A DNA stretch of 13,472 nt from an uncultured Arsenicibacter sp. (lineage in GTDB: Bacteria > Bacteroidota > Bacteroidia > Cytophagales > Spirosomataceae). Positions 5,924 through 12,503 of the stretch are shown in pieces; positions within the stretch are counted from its first letter, which is position 1, and every line of letters begins with the position of its first letter. The position numbers were made by a program, and so were the translations under genes. The notes beneath the pieces are model-generated. The model searched no databases. It saw only the letters and a list, made by a program, of their open reading frames with translations, and had not been told where the DNA came from. The DNA lies in assembly GCF_945952095.1 (NCBI RefSeq), contig NZ_CAMFHL010000214.1:1-13472 (forward strand), read 5' to 3'.

Positions 5924-8900
5924 ATGTCAATAACCGAAGTAGCCATAAAACGACCATTGCTGGTGACGACCATTTTCACCGTCATGGTCCTGTTCGGCTT
6001 CATGAGCTACAAGCAGCTGTCGTATAACCTGCTGCCAAAGTTCGAAGCGAACGTAATCAGTGTATCAACCATCTATCGGGGAGCTTCTGCCGATGAGGTG
6101 GAGACCAACGTCACCAAACGCATTGAAGATGCCCTGTCGTCGATCGAAGGCCTTGACCGGATCACATCGACCTCGCAGGAAGGCGCTTCCATTGTTATTA
6201 TGCAGCTGAAAAACGGGGTAAACACGACCCTTGCTCAGCAGGATGCACAGCGGAAGGTGGATCAGATTCTGAACCTCCTGCCGGACGGCGTCGATAAGCC
6301 AACGATCAACAAATTTTCGACCGACGAACTGCCTGTACTCCGGATGGGTGTAACGGCAAAAATGTCGCCGACGCAGCTCTATGACCTCATTGATGATAAA
6401 ATCAAGCCGCAGCTGTCGAACGTGCCGGGTGTGGGGCAGATCAGCATCATCGGGGGCAGCGAGCGGGAAATTCAGGTCAACGTTGACCAGGAAAAACTGA
6501 AAGCCTACGGGCTGTCGATCGGTCAGGTGTCGCAGGCAATTAACGCCGCCAACACCAGTTACCCGGCCGGTCAGATCGAGACCGACAAAAGTCAGTACTC
6601 GATCCGTTTCGACGCTACGGTTTCGACGACGCAGAAAATGCGGAGCCTGATTGTGGCGCGCCGGCCGTCGGGAGGTGAAATATTACTGAGTGACATTGCC
6701 GAAGTGGTAGACGGTACGGCGAAGGCAACGGCCATTAACCACATAAACGCGCTGCCGTCGGTTGGTTTGCAGGTGCAGAAGCAGTCGGATGCCAATGCGG
6801 TAGACGTGAGTAAGCTGGTGCGTGAGCGGCTGACGAAGATCGAAGGCCAGTTTAAAAGCGTGGGACTTAAGTTCAACGTGGCGTCTGACCAGTCAATTTA
6901 CACCCTGGCCTCAGCCAATGCCGTCGTTGATGATTTGTTCCTGGCGGTATTAATCGTATCGGTGGTGATGCTGATGTTCCTGCACAGCTTCCGGTCGTCG
7001 CTGTTCGTACTGGTGGCCCTGCCATCGTCGATGCTGCCGACTTTTGCGCTGATGTACCTGAGTGGCTTCTCACTCAACCTGATGACACTGATGGCCCTCT
7101 CGCTGGTGGTTGGTATCCTTGTCGATGACTCGATTGTGGTCCTTGAAAACATCAACCGCCACATGGAAATGGGGAAAGACAAGCGGACAGCGGCGCTGGA
7201 TGGCCGGAACGAAATCGGCTTTACGGCCCTGGCCATTACATTGGTGGACGTTGTGGTATTCGTACCGCTGGCGATGACCTCCGGTCTGATCGGGAACATT
7301 CTGCGGGAATTTGCGCTCGTGGTTGTCTTCTCAACCCTGATGAGTCTGGTAGTTTCCTTTACGCTGACACCGCTGCTGGTATCGCGTTTCGGGAAACTGG
7401 AAGTGCTGAATCCGAAATCACTCTGGGGCAAGCTGAATATTGGTTTTGAGCGGTTCCTCGATAACCTGAAAGAAGGCTACGGCCATGTGCTGACCTGGTC
7501 ACTGGGGCACAAGCGATACATTTTCCTGCTGACGATTGCCATATTTATCGGGGCGGTCGCCCTGGTGCCGGGTGGTTTCATCGGCGCCGCGTTTATGCAG
7601 CAAAGCGACCAGGGCGAGTTTAACGTCAGCGTCGAACTGGATCCGACGGCGTCGATTTACCAGACCAATCAGCTGTCGCAAAAGGTGGAGCAGATTATCA
7701 TGAAGCACCCTGAGGTGACGAATGTGTTCACCAACGTAGGGTATACCAACAACGGGGTCGCTACCTCGTCGAACAGCAATATTGCGGACATTAACGTGAA
7801 GCTGGTTGATAAGAAGGAGCGTAAGCTGTCAACCGAAGAGTTCGGCAGCATGGTGAAGGGCGAAATTGCGCAGATTCCGGGTGTTCGCGTAACGGTGAGT
7901 CCGGTGTCGATTGCCGGTGGTACGCAGGCGCCGATCCAGATTGCGATAAAAGGTACTGATTTGCCGTCAATCCGTCAGGCGGCGGCGCAGGTGAAAGCCG
8001 TAGTACAGTCGGTGGCTGGTACGCAGGACGTTCAGTATTCGGTGAAAGACCCGAAACCGGAAGTAACGGTAAACCTGAACCGTGACCGCATGGCACAGTT
8101 GGGCATCAGCGCCGCCGATGTCGGACAGGCGCTGCAGATTGCCTACCGTGGTGATGACCGGTCGAAATTCAAGCAAAACGGAAACGAATACGATATTCTG
8201 ATCAGCCTTGACAAGTTTGACCGTTCGAATCCGAATGACATCAGTCACCTGACATTTGTCAACAACCAGGGCCGTACGTTTGAGCTGTCGCAGTTTGGTA
8301 CGGTGCAGCAGAATACGGGTGAGAGCGTGTTGCAACGGATCGACCGGCTATCGTCGATCTCGGTAAACTCACAGGTTGTCGGTCGCCCATCGGGTTCGGT
8401 AGGGGCCGATATTCAGGCCAAAATGGCCAAAGTAAAACTGCCGGATGGTATTTCGATTCAGTATCTGGGCCAGCTGGAACAGCAGTCCGATGCCTTCGGC
8501 AGTCTTGGTCAGGCCCTGTTACTGGGTATCCTGCTGGTGTACTTCATCATGGTAGCCCTGTACGAAAGTGTGGTCTATCCGTTTGTCGTCCTGTTCTCGA
8601 TTCCGGTTGCGCTGGTAGGTGCCTTGCTGGCACTGGCCTTATCGATGCAGAGTCTGACGGTGTTCTCTATTGTGGGGATGATTATGCTTCTCGGTCTGGT
8701 AGCAAAGAACGCGATCCTGATCGTTGACTTCACCAACCAGCTGAAAGCAGAAGGCATGCCGGTTGTCGAAGCGCTGATTGAAGCCGGTAAAGAACGTCTC
8801 CGCCCGATTCTGATGACTACGCTGGCGATGATTGTCGGTATGTTGCCGATTGCGTTGGCCAGCGGGGCGGGTGCCGAGGTGAAAAACGGGATGGCATGGG

Positions 8901-9055
8901 TTATTATCGGTGGTTTGTCCAGCTCGTTACTGTTAACACTGGTTGTCGTTCCATCGGTATATCTGGTCGTTGACCGGATCATTGCCCGGTTTTCGGGTAA
9001 AAAAACGACGCCGAAGAAGCCGGAAGAACTAACGGCGGCTAAGGCAATAAGCTAA
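5924..9055 (+). CDS. RND multidrug efflux pump, inner-membrane permease (AcrB/HAE1 type)
   Basis: The 1043-residue protein has full AcrB-type length and the internal duplication of the family. There is one TM helix near the N-terminus (about 10-30), then a large periplasmic porter loop. TM2-TM6 span about 335-480 and TM7 lies near 530-550. A second periplasmic loop and the last five helices (about 855-1015) follow. The proton-relay aspartates of TM4 are present in GILVDDSIVVLEN (D401 and D402, equivalent to AcrB D407/D408). The TM10 lysine is in LVAKNAILIVDF (K928, equivalent to K940). The pump should therefore be active as a drug/proton antiporter. Sequence alone does not reveal the substrate range; the HAE1 branch usually exports hydrophobic and amphiphilic compounds, not metals. 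The charged tail GKKTTPKKPEEL is cytoplasmic. It closes the operon, and a strong terminator follows. Confidence 0.97.
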   Translation: MSITEVAIKRPLLVTTIFTVMVLFGFMSYKQLSYNLLPKFEANVISVSTIYRGASADEVETNVTKRIEDALSSIEGLDRITSTSQEGASIVIMQLKNGVNTTLAQQDAQRKVDQILNLLPDGVDKPTINKFSTDELPVLRMGVTAKMSPTQLYDLIDDKIKPQLSNVPGVGQISIIGGSEREIQVNVDQEKLKAYGLSIGQVSQAINAANTSYPAGQIETDKSQYSIRFDATVSTTQKMRSLIVARRPSGGEILLSDIAEVVDGTAKATAINHINALPSVGLQVQKQSDANAVDVSKLVRERLTKIEGQFKSVGLKFNVASDQSIYTLASANAVVDDLFLAVLIVSVVMLMFLHSFRSSLFVLVALPSSMLPTFALMYLSGFSLNLMTLMALSLVVGILVDDSIVVLENINRHMEMGKDKRTAALDGRNEIGFTALAITLVDVVVFVPLAMTSGLIGNILREFALVVVFSTLMSLVVSFTLTPLLVSRFGKLEVLNPKSLWGKLNIGFERFLDNLKEGYGHVLTWSLGHKRYIFLLTIAIFIGAVALVPGGFIGAAFMQQSDQGEFNVSVELDPTASIYQTNQLSQKVEQIIMKHPEVTNVFTNVGYTNNGVATSSNSNIADINVKLVDKKERKLSTEEFGSMVKGEIAQIPGVRVTVSPVSIAGGTQAPIQIAIKGTDLPSIRQAAAQVKAVVQSVAGTQDVQYSVKDPKPEVTVNLNRDRMAQLGISAADVGQALQIAYRGDDRSKFKQNGNEYDILISLDKFDRSNPNDISHLTFVNNQGRTFELSQFGTVQQNTGESVLQRIDRLSSISVNSQVVGRPSGSVGADIQAKMAKVKLPDGISIQYLGQLEQQSDAFGSLGQALLLGILLVYFIMVALYESVVYPFVVLFSIPVALVGALLALALSMQSLTVFSIVGMIMLLGLVAKNAILIVDFTNQLKAEGMPVVEALIEAGKERLRPILMTTLAMIVGMLPIALASGAGAEVKNGMAWVIIGGLSSSLLLTLVVVPSVYLVVDRIIARFSGKKTTPKKPEELTAAKAIS

Positions 9056-9076
9056 GTCGATGCATATTATCAACAG

Positions 9077-9116
9077 CAGGGCGGGCCGGAGCAATCCGGT
9101 CCGCCCTGTATTTTTT
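9077..9116 (+). terminator. Rho-independent terminator of the efflux operon
   Basis: CAGGGCGGGCCGG (9077-9089) pairs with CCGGTCCGCCCTG (9096-9108) over 13 bp with one G-T wobble, across a 6-base loop. TATTTTTT follows. It is 21 bases after the RND stop codon. Confidence 0.93.
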
Positions 9117-9144
9117 GAGGCTGGATTGGTTTGACAATGGATAA

Positions 9145-9221
9145 ATTTTACCACATAGGCACATAGCTCACAGAAGTGTTTCAAAAAAACTATGTTTATC
9201 TATGTGCCTATGTGGTAAAAT
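9145..9221. repeat. 22-bp perfect inverted repeat with 33-bp spacer
   Basis: Arms 9145-9166 and 9200-9221 are exact reverse complements over 22 bp. The left arm contains ACCACATAGGCACATAG and the right arm CTATGTGCCTATGTGGT. The right half, with the preceding spacer, also reads as three degenerate direct copies of CTATGT (9190, 9200, 9208). The left arm has two CACATAG copies. The spacer (9167-9199) contains no coding signal. It lies between the efflux terminator and the dinB stop. I see no transposase and no target-site duplication. It could be a REP/MITE-like interspersed element or a bidirectional transcription barrier. Confidence 0.85.
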
Positions 9222-9250
9222 ACGTGAAGTGAACGTCAGCGTACATGCCA

Positions 9251-9772
9251 TTACATTGCTTTCCTGCTTAGGATGTCGGCATGGTGCTGCGTATGATAAT
9301 CAGTGAAGTAAATCATCTCACGCACCGTAAATGGCCCAAGGAGCGGGTGTTTCCAGACGGTATAGGCATCCAGATCCGTTTCGGGGATAGCCTCAACATG
9401 CGCCAGCAGTTGCGTAGTCATAGACTGCCAGCGTTCCATCCATTGTGCCGGGCTAAGGTTTTCCAGTTCGGGTTTTGGATTGGTGTTCGGGTTATTGGCC
9501 CCGGGAAAGCGGGCGAGTTGTTCGAGGTAACCGGCCTTGATCGCCTCAAAACTGCGCGATTCGCGGGCTTCCGGACGCCACGTGGCCCGACCGGCCTCGC
9601 TCAGCAGGCGGCTTGTGCCATAATCGGCCAGGTAGATATGGGAAAGCTCCTGCGCGATGGTCCATTTACCGTTCTGCGGGCGGTGAAGCTGCTCGCCGGT
9701 GACGATACCAATAAAGTCAGCCATAGCCTGGAGGCTGGTGGCTAGTGAAGCGGATAAGGGTATTGCTGTCAT
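9251..9772 (-). CDS. DinB-family (YfiT/DinB-like) putative metal-binding protein
   Basis: The 173-residue protein has the four-helix-bundle pattern of the DinB superfamily. KWTIAQELSHIYLAD places the first metal-ligand histidine at H45, and the C-terminal YFTDYHTQHHADIL supplies H160 and H163/H164 in the usual HxxxH arrangement. DinB-like proteins bind a divalent metal. Some are bacillithiol or mycothiol S-transferases, but most are uncharacterised; no substrate can be assigned. The length is normal. The start at 9772 is the first ATG and sits directly before a helix predicted to be the first of the bundle. It is transcribed away from the second MarR gene, with 78 bp between the two starts. 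No clear -33/-7 pair is visible on its strand, so the MarR palindrome in the shared gap may or may not affect it. Confidence 0.88.
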   Translation of the reverse strand: MTAIPLSASLATSLQAMADFIGIVTGEQLHRPQNGKWTIAQELSHIYLADYGTSRLLSEAGRATWRPEARESRSFEAIKAGYLEQLARFPGANNPNTNPKPELENLSPAQWMERWQSMTTQLLAHVEAIPETDLDAYTVWKHPLLGPFTVREMIYFTDYHTQHHADILSRKAM

Positions 9773-9812
9773 GTTCAGGAAGATTAAGTTATCCGGTCAA
9801 ATCTGAACAATA

Positions 9813-9832
9813 AAAGTTGCATATACAACTTT
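9813..9832 (+). promoter_or_regulatory. Putative operator of the second MarR
   Basis: AAAGTTG (9813-9819) and CAACTTT (9826-9832) are perfect 7-bp arms around CATATA, giving a 20-bp near-palindrome. It overlaps the -33 box and the promoter spacer. Its core GTTGCATATACAAC has the same GTTG-N6-CAAC frame as the efflux operators. Confidence 0.75.
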
Positions 9833-9847
9833 GTCGAATTAAATTTG
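9816..9847 (+). promoter_or_regulatory. Promoter of the second MarR operon
   Basis: GTTG (9816-9819) and TAAATTTG (9840-9847) are separated by exactly 20 bp. The -7 box is a full match to TAnnTTTG and the -33 matches three of four bases. ATG 9851 follows only 3 bases after the -7 box. Confidence 0.75.
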
Positions 9848-9850
9848 TCT

Positions 9851-10285
9851 ATGGACGCAGAAAACTACTGCATTGCGGGTCGGCTGCGCATGCTTTCCCG
9901 CATCATGACCAGCCTGTATAACGGGGCGTTTAACGGGGAGGAAGTGACCTTGCCTCAGGCAGGGCTCCTGATGTATATTTTTGCAAAACCCGGCATCCGT
10001 CAGGTCGAATTAGCCCAGCTGCTGTATATCGAAAAGTCGGGCATGAACCGTGAACTGCAGCTGTTGCAGCGCAATGGCTGGCTGACCGATAACCTGAAAC
10101 AGGGACTTTTTCTGACGGAGGAGGGGCGGGTGAAAGCCAAACGGTGTCATAAAATCTGGAAAGCCCTGAATCTGACCATGCGCGAACAACTCGGACCGGA
10201 GGCGGTATCAGGGTTAGACGCACTTTCCGGACAGGTTTTCGCCTTTATAGCTCCTGCGGAAACGCAACAAACAACAACCGAATGA
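9851..10285 (+). CDS. MarR-family transcriptional regulator (second, divergent type)
   Basis: A 144-residue MarR-like protein. It has an N-terminal dimerisation helix (about 5-25) and a winged helix with RQVELAQLLYIEKSGMNRELQLLQRNGWL (about residues 50-80). A short wing ending GLFLTEEGRVKAKR and a C-terminal helix follow. The wing is abbreviated (NLKQGLFLTEEG) and lacks the DxRD/DRR motif seen in the first MarR at 2885, so it belongs to a different branch. I start at ATG 9851; a TTG at 9845 in the same frame lies inside the -7 element TAAATTTG and is rejected. Its stop overlaps the next start (ATGA), so it is translationally coupled to the DUF4442 gene. The 20-bp palindrome in its promoter suggests autoregulation of this three-gene operon. 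Ligand and targets are unknown. Confidence 0.9.
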   Translation: MDAENYCIAGRLRMLSRIMTSLYNGAFNGEEVTLPQAGLLMYIFAKPGIRQVELAQLLYIEKSGMNRELQLLQRNGWLTDNLKQGLFLTEEGRVKAKRCHKIWKALNLTMREQLGPEAVSGLDALSGQVFAFIAPAETQQTTTE

Positions 10286-10815
10286 AACCTGATTTTTTGC
10301 AAACAACCCGGAAAGAGTCCTTTCAGACATGGCGGTTCCGGACATTTATGAACTGGTACCCGATGTTTTTCGGAACGGGTGGTAAAATTCTGTTCTGGTC
10401 GGGGGATTCGAAAGAGGTGCAGGTCAGGCTGCGCCGGAATATCTGGACCTACAACTACGTCGGGACGATTTTCGGTGGCAGCATGTTTTCCGCTTCCGAC
10501 CCGTTCTACATGCTGATGCTCTACCGGATTCTGGGAGGCCAGTACGTTGTCTGGGATAAAGCGGCGAAAATCCGTTTCCGGAAGCCGGGACGCACTACGC
10601 TGTACGCCCGTTTTCTGCTGACAGACGCTGACCTGGCCGAAATCCGGCAGGAAGTGGGTCAGCACGGACAGATGGACCGGACCTTTGTTATTCAATGGCA
10701 GGATAAGGACGGTGCTGTATATGCCGAAATCGAACGCACGTGTTACATCGCCGATAAAACCCATTATGAACAACGCAAAAATGACCGGCAGCACTCCCGG
10801 TTCCAGCGCCGCTGA
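10282..10815 (+). CDS. DUF4442 (hotdog-fold, thioesterase-like) protein
   Basis: The 177-residue product resembles DUF4442 proteins, which belong to the hotdog/thioesterase superfamily. The characteristic block NYVGTIFGGSMFSASDPFYMLML (about residues 55-77) resembles the central hotdog helix, where PaaI-type thioesterases carry a catalytic acid; D70 in ASDPF is the obvious candidate. It is followed by YVVWDKAAKIRFRKPG and a beta strand reading TLYARFLLTDADL. No signal peptide or TM segment is seen, so it should be cytoplasmic. The family has no established reaction that I know; acyl-CoA or acyl-thioester hydrolysis is an inference from fold. ATG 10282 overlaps the MarR stop by 4 bp. The hydrolase gene begins 8 bases past its stop, so the three genes are almost certainly one operon. 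The basic tail HYEQRKNDRQHSRFQRR may extend beyond the fold. Confidence 0.85.
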   Translation: MKPDFLQTTRKESFQTWRFRTFMNWYPMFFGTGGKILFWSGDSKEVQVRLRRNIWTYNYVGTIFGGSMFSASDPFYMLMLYRILGGQYVVWDKAAKIRFRKPGRTTLYARFLLTDADLAEIRQEVGQHGQMDRTFVIQWQDKDGAVYAEIERTCYIADKTHYEQRKNDRQHSRFQRR

Positions 10816-10822
10816 GCAGATT

Positions 10823-11485
10823 ATGGCTACAGAACATCAACTCCCGGTAACCCGTACCGCCCGTTTCTATACCCTTGGCGGCGACGGATCGGGACAGCTG
10901 ACCAACGAGGTAACAAACATCTGGTTTGTGCTGCACGGCTACGGACAACTGGCCCGGTACTTTATCCGCAAATTCGACGTCATTGCCGATGAACATACGC
11001 TGGTCGTTGCGCCGGAGGCATTATCGCGCTTTTACCTGGATGCTGATTTTAACCGCATGGGCGCTTCGTGGCTGACCCGTGAAGCGAGGGACCAGGAAGT
11101 AGCCGATTATGTGGCTTATCTGGATGCGTTATATGCCCGGATTATGCAGGACCGGGATCCGGCGCGGGTCAAGGTAACACTGCTGGGCTTTTCGCAGGGC
11201 GGGGCCACGGCCTGCCGCTGGGTGAATTACGGAACGATCCGCTGCGACCGGCTGATTTTGTGGGCAGGTTACTTTGCCAACGGTCTGACCGATGTATTGC
11301 CGGCCGAAAAAGCTGAAAAGCTGCCGGTTATCTACGTGTATGGCCGTCAGGATGAATATATTGAGCAGATGCCCGATCCGGAGGCGTACATAAACCGGCT
11401 GAAAGAGGATATGCCGCACCTACAGATCGATGCCTTCGAAGGCAAACATGTAGTAGACCGCGACGTACTGAAACGCTACAAATAA
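10823..11485 (+). CDS. Alpha/beta hydrolase, phospholipase/carboxylesterase family
   Basis: A 220-residue cytoplasmic hydrolase of the small carboxylesterase/phospholipase type (Abhydrolase_2). The oxyanion region WFVLHGYGQLARYF is near residue 30. The nucleophile elbow GFSQGG carries S124, the acid is D177 in YGRQDEYI, and the base is H209 in EGKHVVD. The catalytic triad is complete and the length is usual. Such enzymes cleave carboxyl esters of short acyl chains, lysophospholipids or thioesters; the true substrate is unknown. I prefer ATG 10823, eight bases after the DUF4442 stop, because homology-like sequence starts at LPVTRTARFYTLGG. In-frame ATGs at 10766 and 10781 would add a tail that overlaps the previous gene. 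Co-operonic placement with a hotdog protein and a MarR suggests a regulated esterase/thioesterase pair. A terminator hairpin follows directly. Confidence 0.92.
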   Translation: MATEHQLPVTRTARFYTLGGDGSGQLTNEVTNIWFVLHGYGQLARYFIRKFDVIADEHTLVVAPEALSRFYLDADFNRMGASWLTREARDQEVADYVAYLDALYARIMQDRDPARVKVTLLGFSQGGATACRWVNYGTIRCDRLILWAGYFANGLTDVLPAEKAEKLPVIYVYGRQDEYIEQMPDPEAYINRLKEDMPHLQIDAFEGKHVVDRDVLKRYK

Positions 11486-11488
11486 CAG

Positions 11489-11526
11489 CCGTCCGGCAGC
11501 CAGTAGCTGGCCGGACGGGCCGTTTT
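11489..11526 (+). terminator. Rho-independent terminator between convergent genes
   Basis: CCGTCCGGC (11489-11497) and GCCGGACGG (11510-11518) form a perfect 9-bp GC-rich stem, with GCCG then TTTT after it. It lies 3 bases past the hydrolase stop. The T tract is modest and offset by 4 bases. The minus-strand side lacks a T run, so service to the dehydrogenase gene is less certain. Confidence 0.75.
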
Positions 11527-12271
11527 ATTTCCGGTAAATGGTTGTTGCGGCGGCCTGCGCGCTGGCCAGAATCGTCATGTCGGCAATCGTGACATTAGCC
11601 GGAGCCGTAACGGCATACACGATGGCATCGGCAATATCTTTGGCCGTCAGCGGGTCAAATCCTTCATACACTTTGGCCGCACGGTCGGCGTCTCCTTTAA
11701 ACCGCACCACCGAAAACTCCGTTTCTACAGCACCCGGCGCAATGTTGGTTACCTTGATACCATGTTGGGTCAGGTCAAGCCGCATGCCGGTGCTGAGCGC
11801 TTCAACCGCCGCCTTGGACGCGCAGTAAACAGCCCCGTTGGCATAGGTCTGCTTGCCGGCAATAGAGCTGATGTTCACAATATGTCCTTTTTGCCGTGCC
11901 ACCATGCCGGGAATGACGGCTTTCGATACGTAGAGCAAGCCCTGCACATTCCCGTCGATCATGGCATCCCAGTCGGCCACATCCCCGTCCTGAACGGTTG
12001 ACAGGCCGTGGGCATTGCCGGCATTATTCACCAGCACATCAATGGCTTTCCAGTTGTCGGGTAGGGAAGCAATGGCTTCCGTGACGGCCTCATAACTACG
12101 GACGTCGAATGCCAGGGTTGTAACCGTTGTCTGCTGACCAAGTTCGCCTGCCACTTCGGACAGCCGGTCAGTCCGGCGGCCGCATAAAATCAGGTTGTAT
12201 CCACGTTGAGCCAGTGCTGCGGCAGTAGCTTTACCAATGCCGGAGGTGGCTCCTGTTATAAGCGCATTCAT
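11525..12271 (-). CDS. SDR-family NAD(P)-dependent oxidoreductase (YdfG-like)
   Basis: The 248-residue protein is a classical short-chain dehydrogenase. The Rossmann glycine motif TGATSGIG is at residues 6-13. A basic CGRRTDR follows the second strand, suggesting NADP preference. NNAG is at 82-85. The catalytic set is S136 (NISSIAG), Y149 and K153 (YCASK). Its layout and length match E. coli YdfG, the 3-hydroxy acid/serine dehydrogenase and malonic semialdehyde reductase. Shared features include the late VRFKGD stretch (about residues 190-200) and the DPLTAKDIADAIVYAV region. By family this would be a cytoplasmic NADP-dependent hydroxy-acid dehydrogenase, but substrate assignment from sequence alone is tentative. 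It converges on the hydrolase operon and diverges from the glycosyltransferase across a 232-bp palindrome-rich gap. No sign of damage is seen. Confidence 0.94.
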   Translation of the reverse strand: MNALITGATSGIGKATAAALAQRGYNLILCGRRTDRLSEVAGELGQQTTVTTLAFDVRSYEAVTEAIASLPDNWKAIDVLVNNAGNAHGLSTVQDGDVADWDAMIDGNVQGLLYVSKAVIPGMVARQKGHIVNISSIAGKQTYANGAVYCASKAAVEALSTGMRLDLTQHGIKVTNIAPGAVETEFSVVRFKGDADRAAKVYEGFDPLTAKDIADAIVYAVTAPANVTIADMTILASAQAAATTIYRK

Positions 12272-12275
12272 ACTA

Positions 12276-12283
12276 GAAAATTA
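12276..12283 (-). promoter_or_regulatory. Possible -7 element of the SDR gene
   Basis: On the minus strand TAATTTTC is one mismatch from TAnnTTTG and ends 4 bases before the SDR ATG. At 21-bp spacing upstream there is only TTTA as a -33 candidate, so the call is weak. It is supported mainly by the identical geometry seen at other genes here. Confidence 0.4.
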
Positions 12284-12327
12284 ACGAATTTGTAAACCGT
12301 TTGGTAAAATAAAAAACATTTGGGTAC

Positions 12328-12379
12328 AATCAGTAAGTTATCTTGCTGATTATGGTAGCATAATGGCAAATGCCATTAT
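12328..12379. repeat. Three overlapping inverted repeats in the SDR/glycosyltransferase gap
   Basis: IR-a pairs AATCAGTAAG (12328-12337) with CTTGCTGATT (12342-12351) across TTAT, with one T-G wobble. IR-b pairs ATTATG (12349-12354) with CATAAT (12359-12364) across GTAG. IR-c is the 20-base palindrome ATAATGGCAAATGCCATTAT (12360-12379), broken only at its two central bases. Because each shares bases with the next, the structures would be mutually exclusive as hairpins, or they could be clustered operators. No T tract follows immediately on either strand. The rest of the 12272-12503 gap shows only AT-rich sequence and weak -7-like boxes. Confidence 0.7.
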
Positions 12380-12487
12380 AAACCTATCAGAAAAAATCGG
12401 ATTGACCTTCTGGTTTTTTGGTGTATTATTGGGGTCGCAAAATAATATTTCGGATTTATTCACAAAATGGCACTGATTATCGAAAAG

Positions 12488-12495
12488 TAATTTTA
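12488..12495 (+). promoter_or_regulatory. Possible -7 element of the glycosyltransferase gene
   Basis: TAATTTTA is one mismatch from TAnnTTTG and ends 8 bases before ATG 12504. No convincing TTTG occurs at -33 distance. The palindrome ACGTACGT (12495-12502) lies between it and the start. Confidence 0.3.
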
Positions 12496-12503
12496 CGTAC
12501 GTT

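Noticed and set aside
12495..12502. ACGTACGT palindrome before the glycosyltransferase start
   Set aside because: Eight bases of alternating palindrome can occur by chance and there is no second copy nearby.
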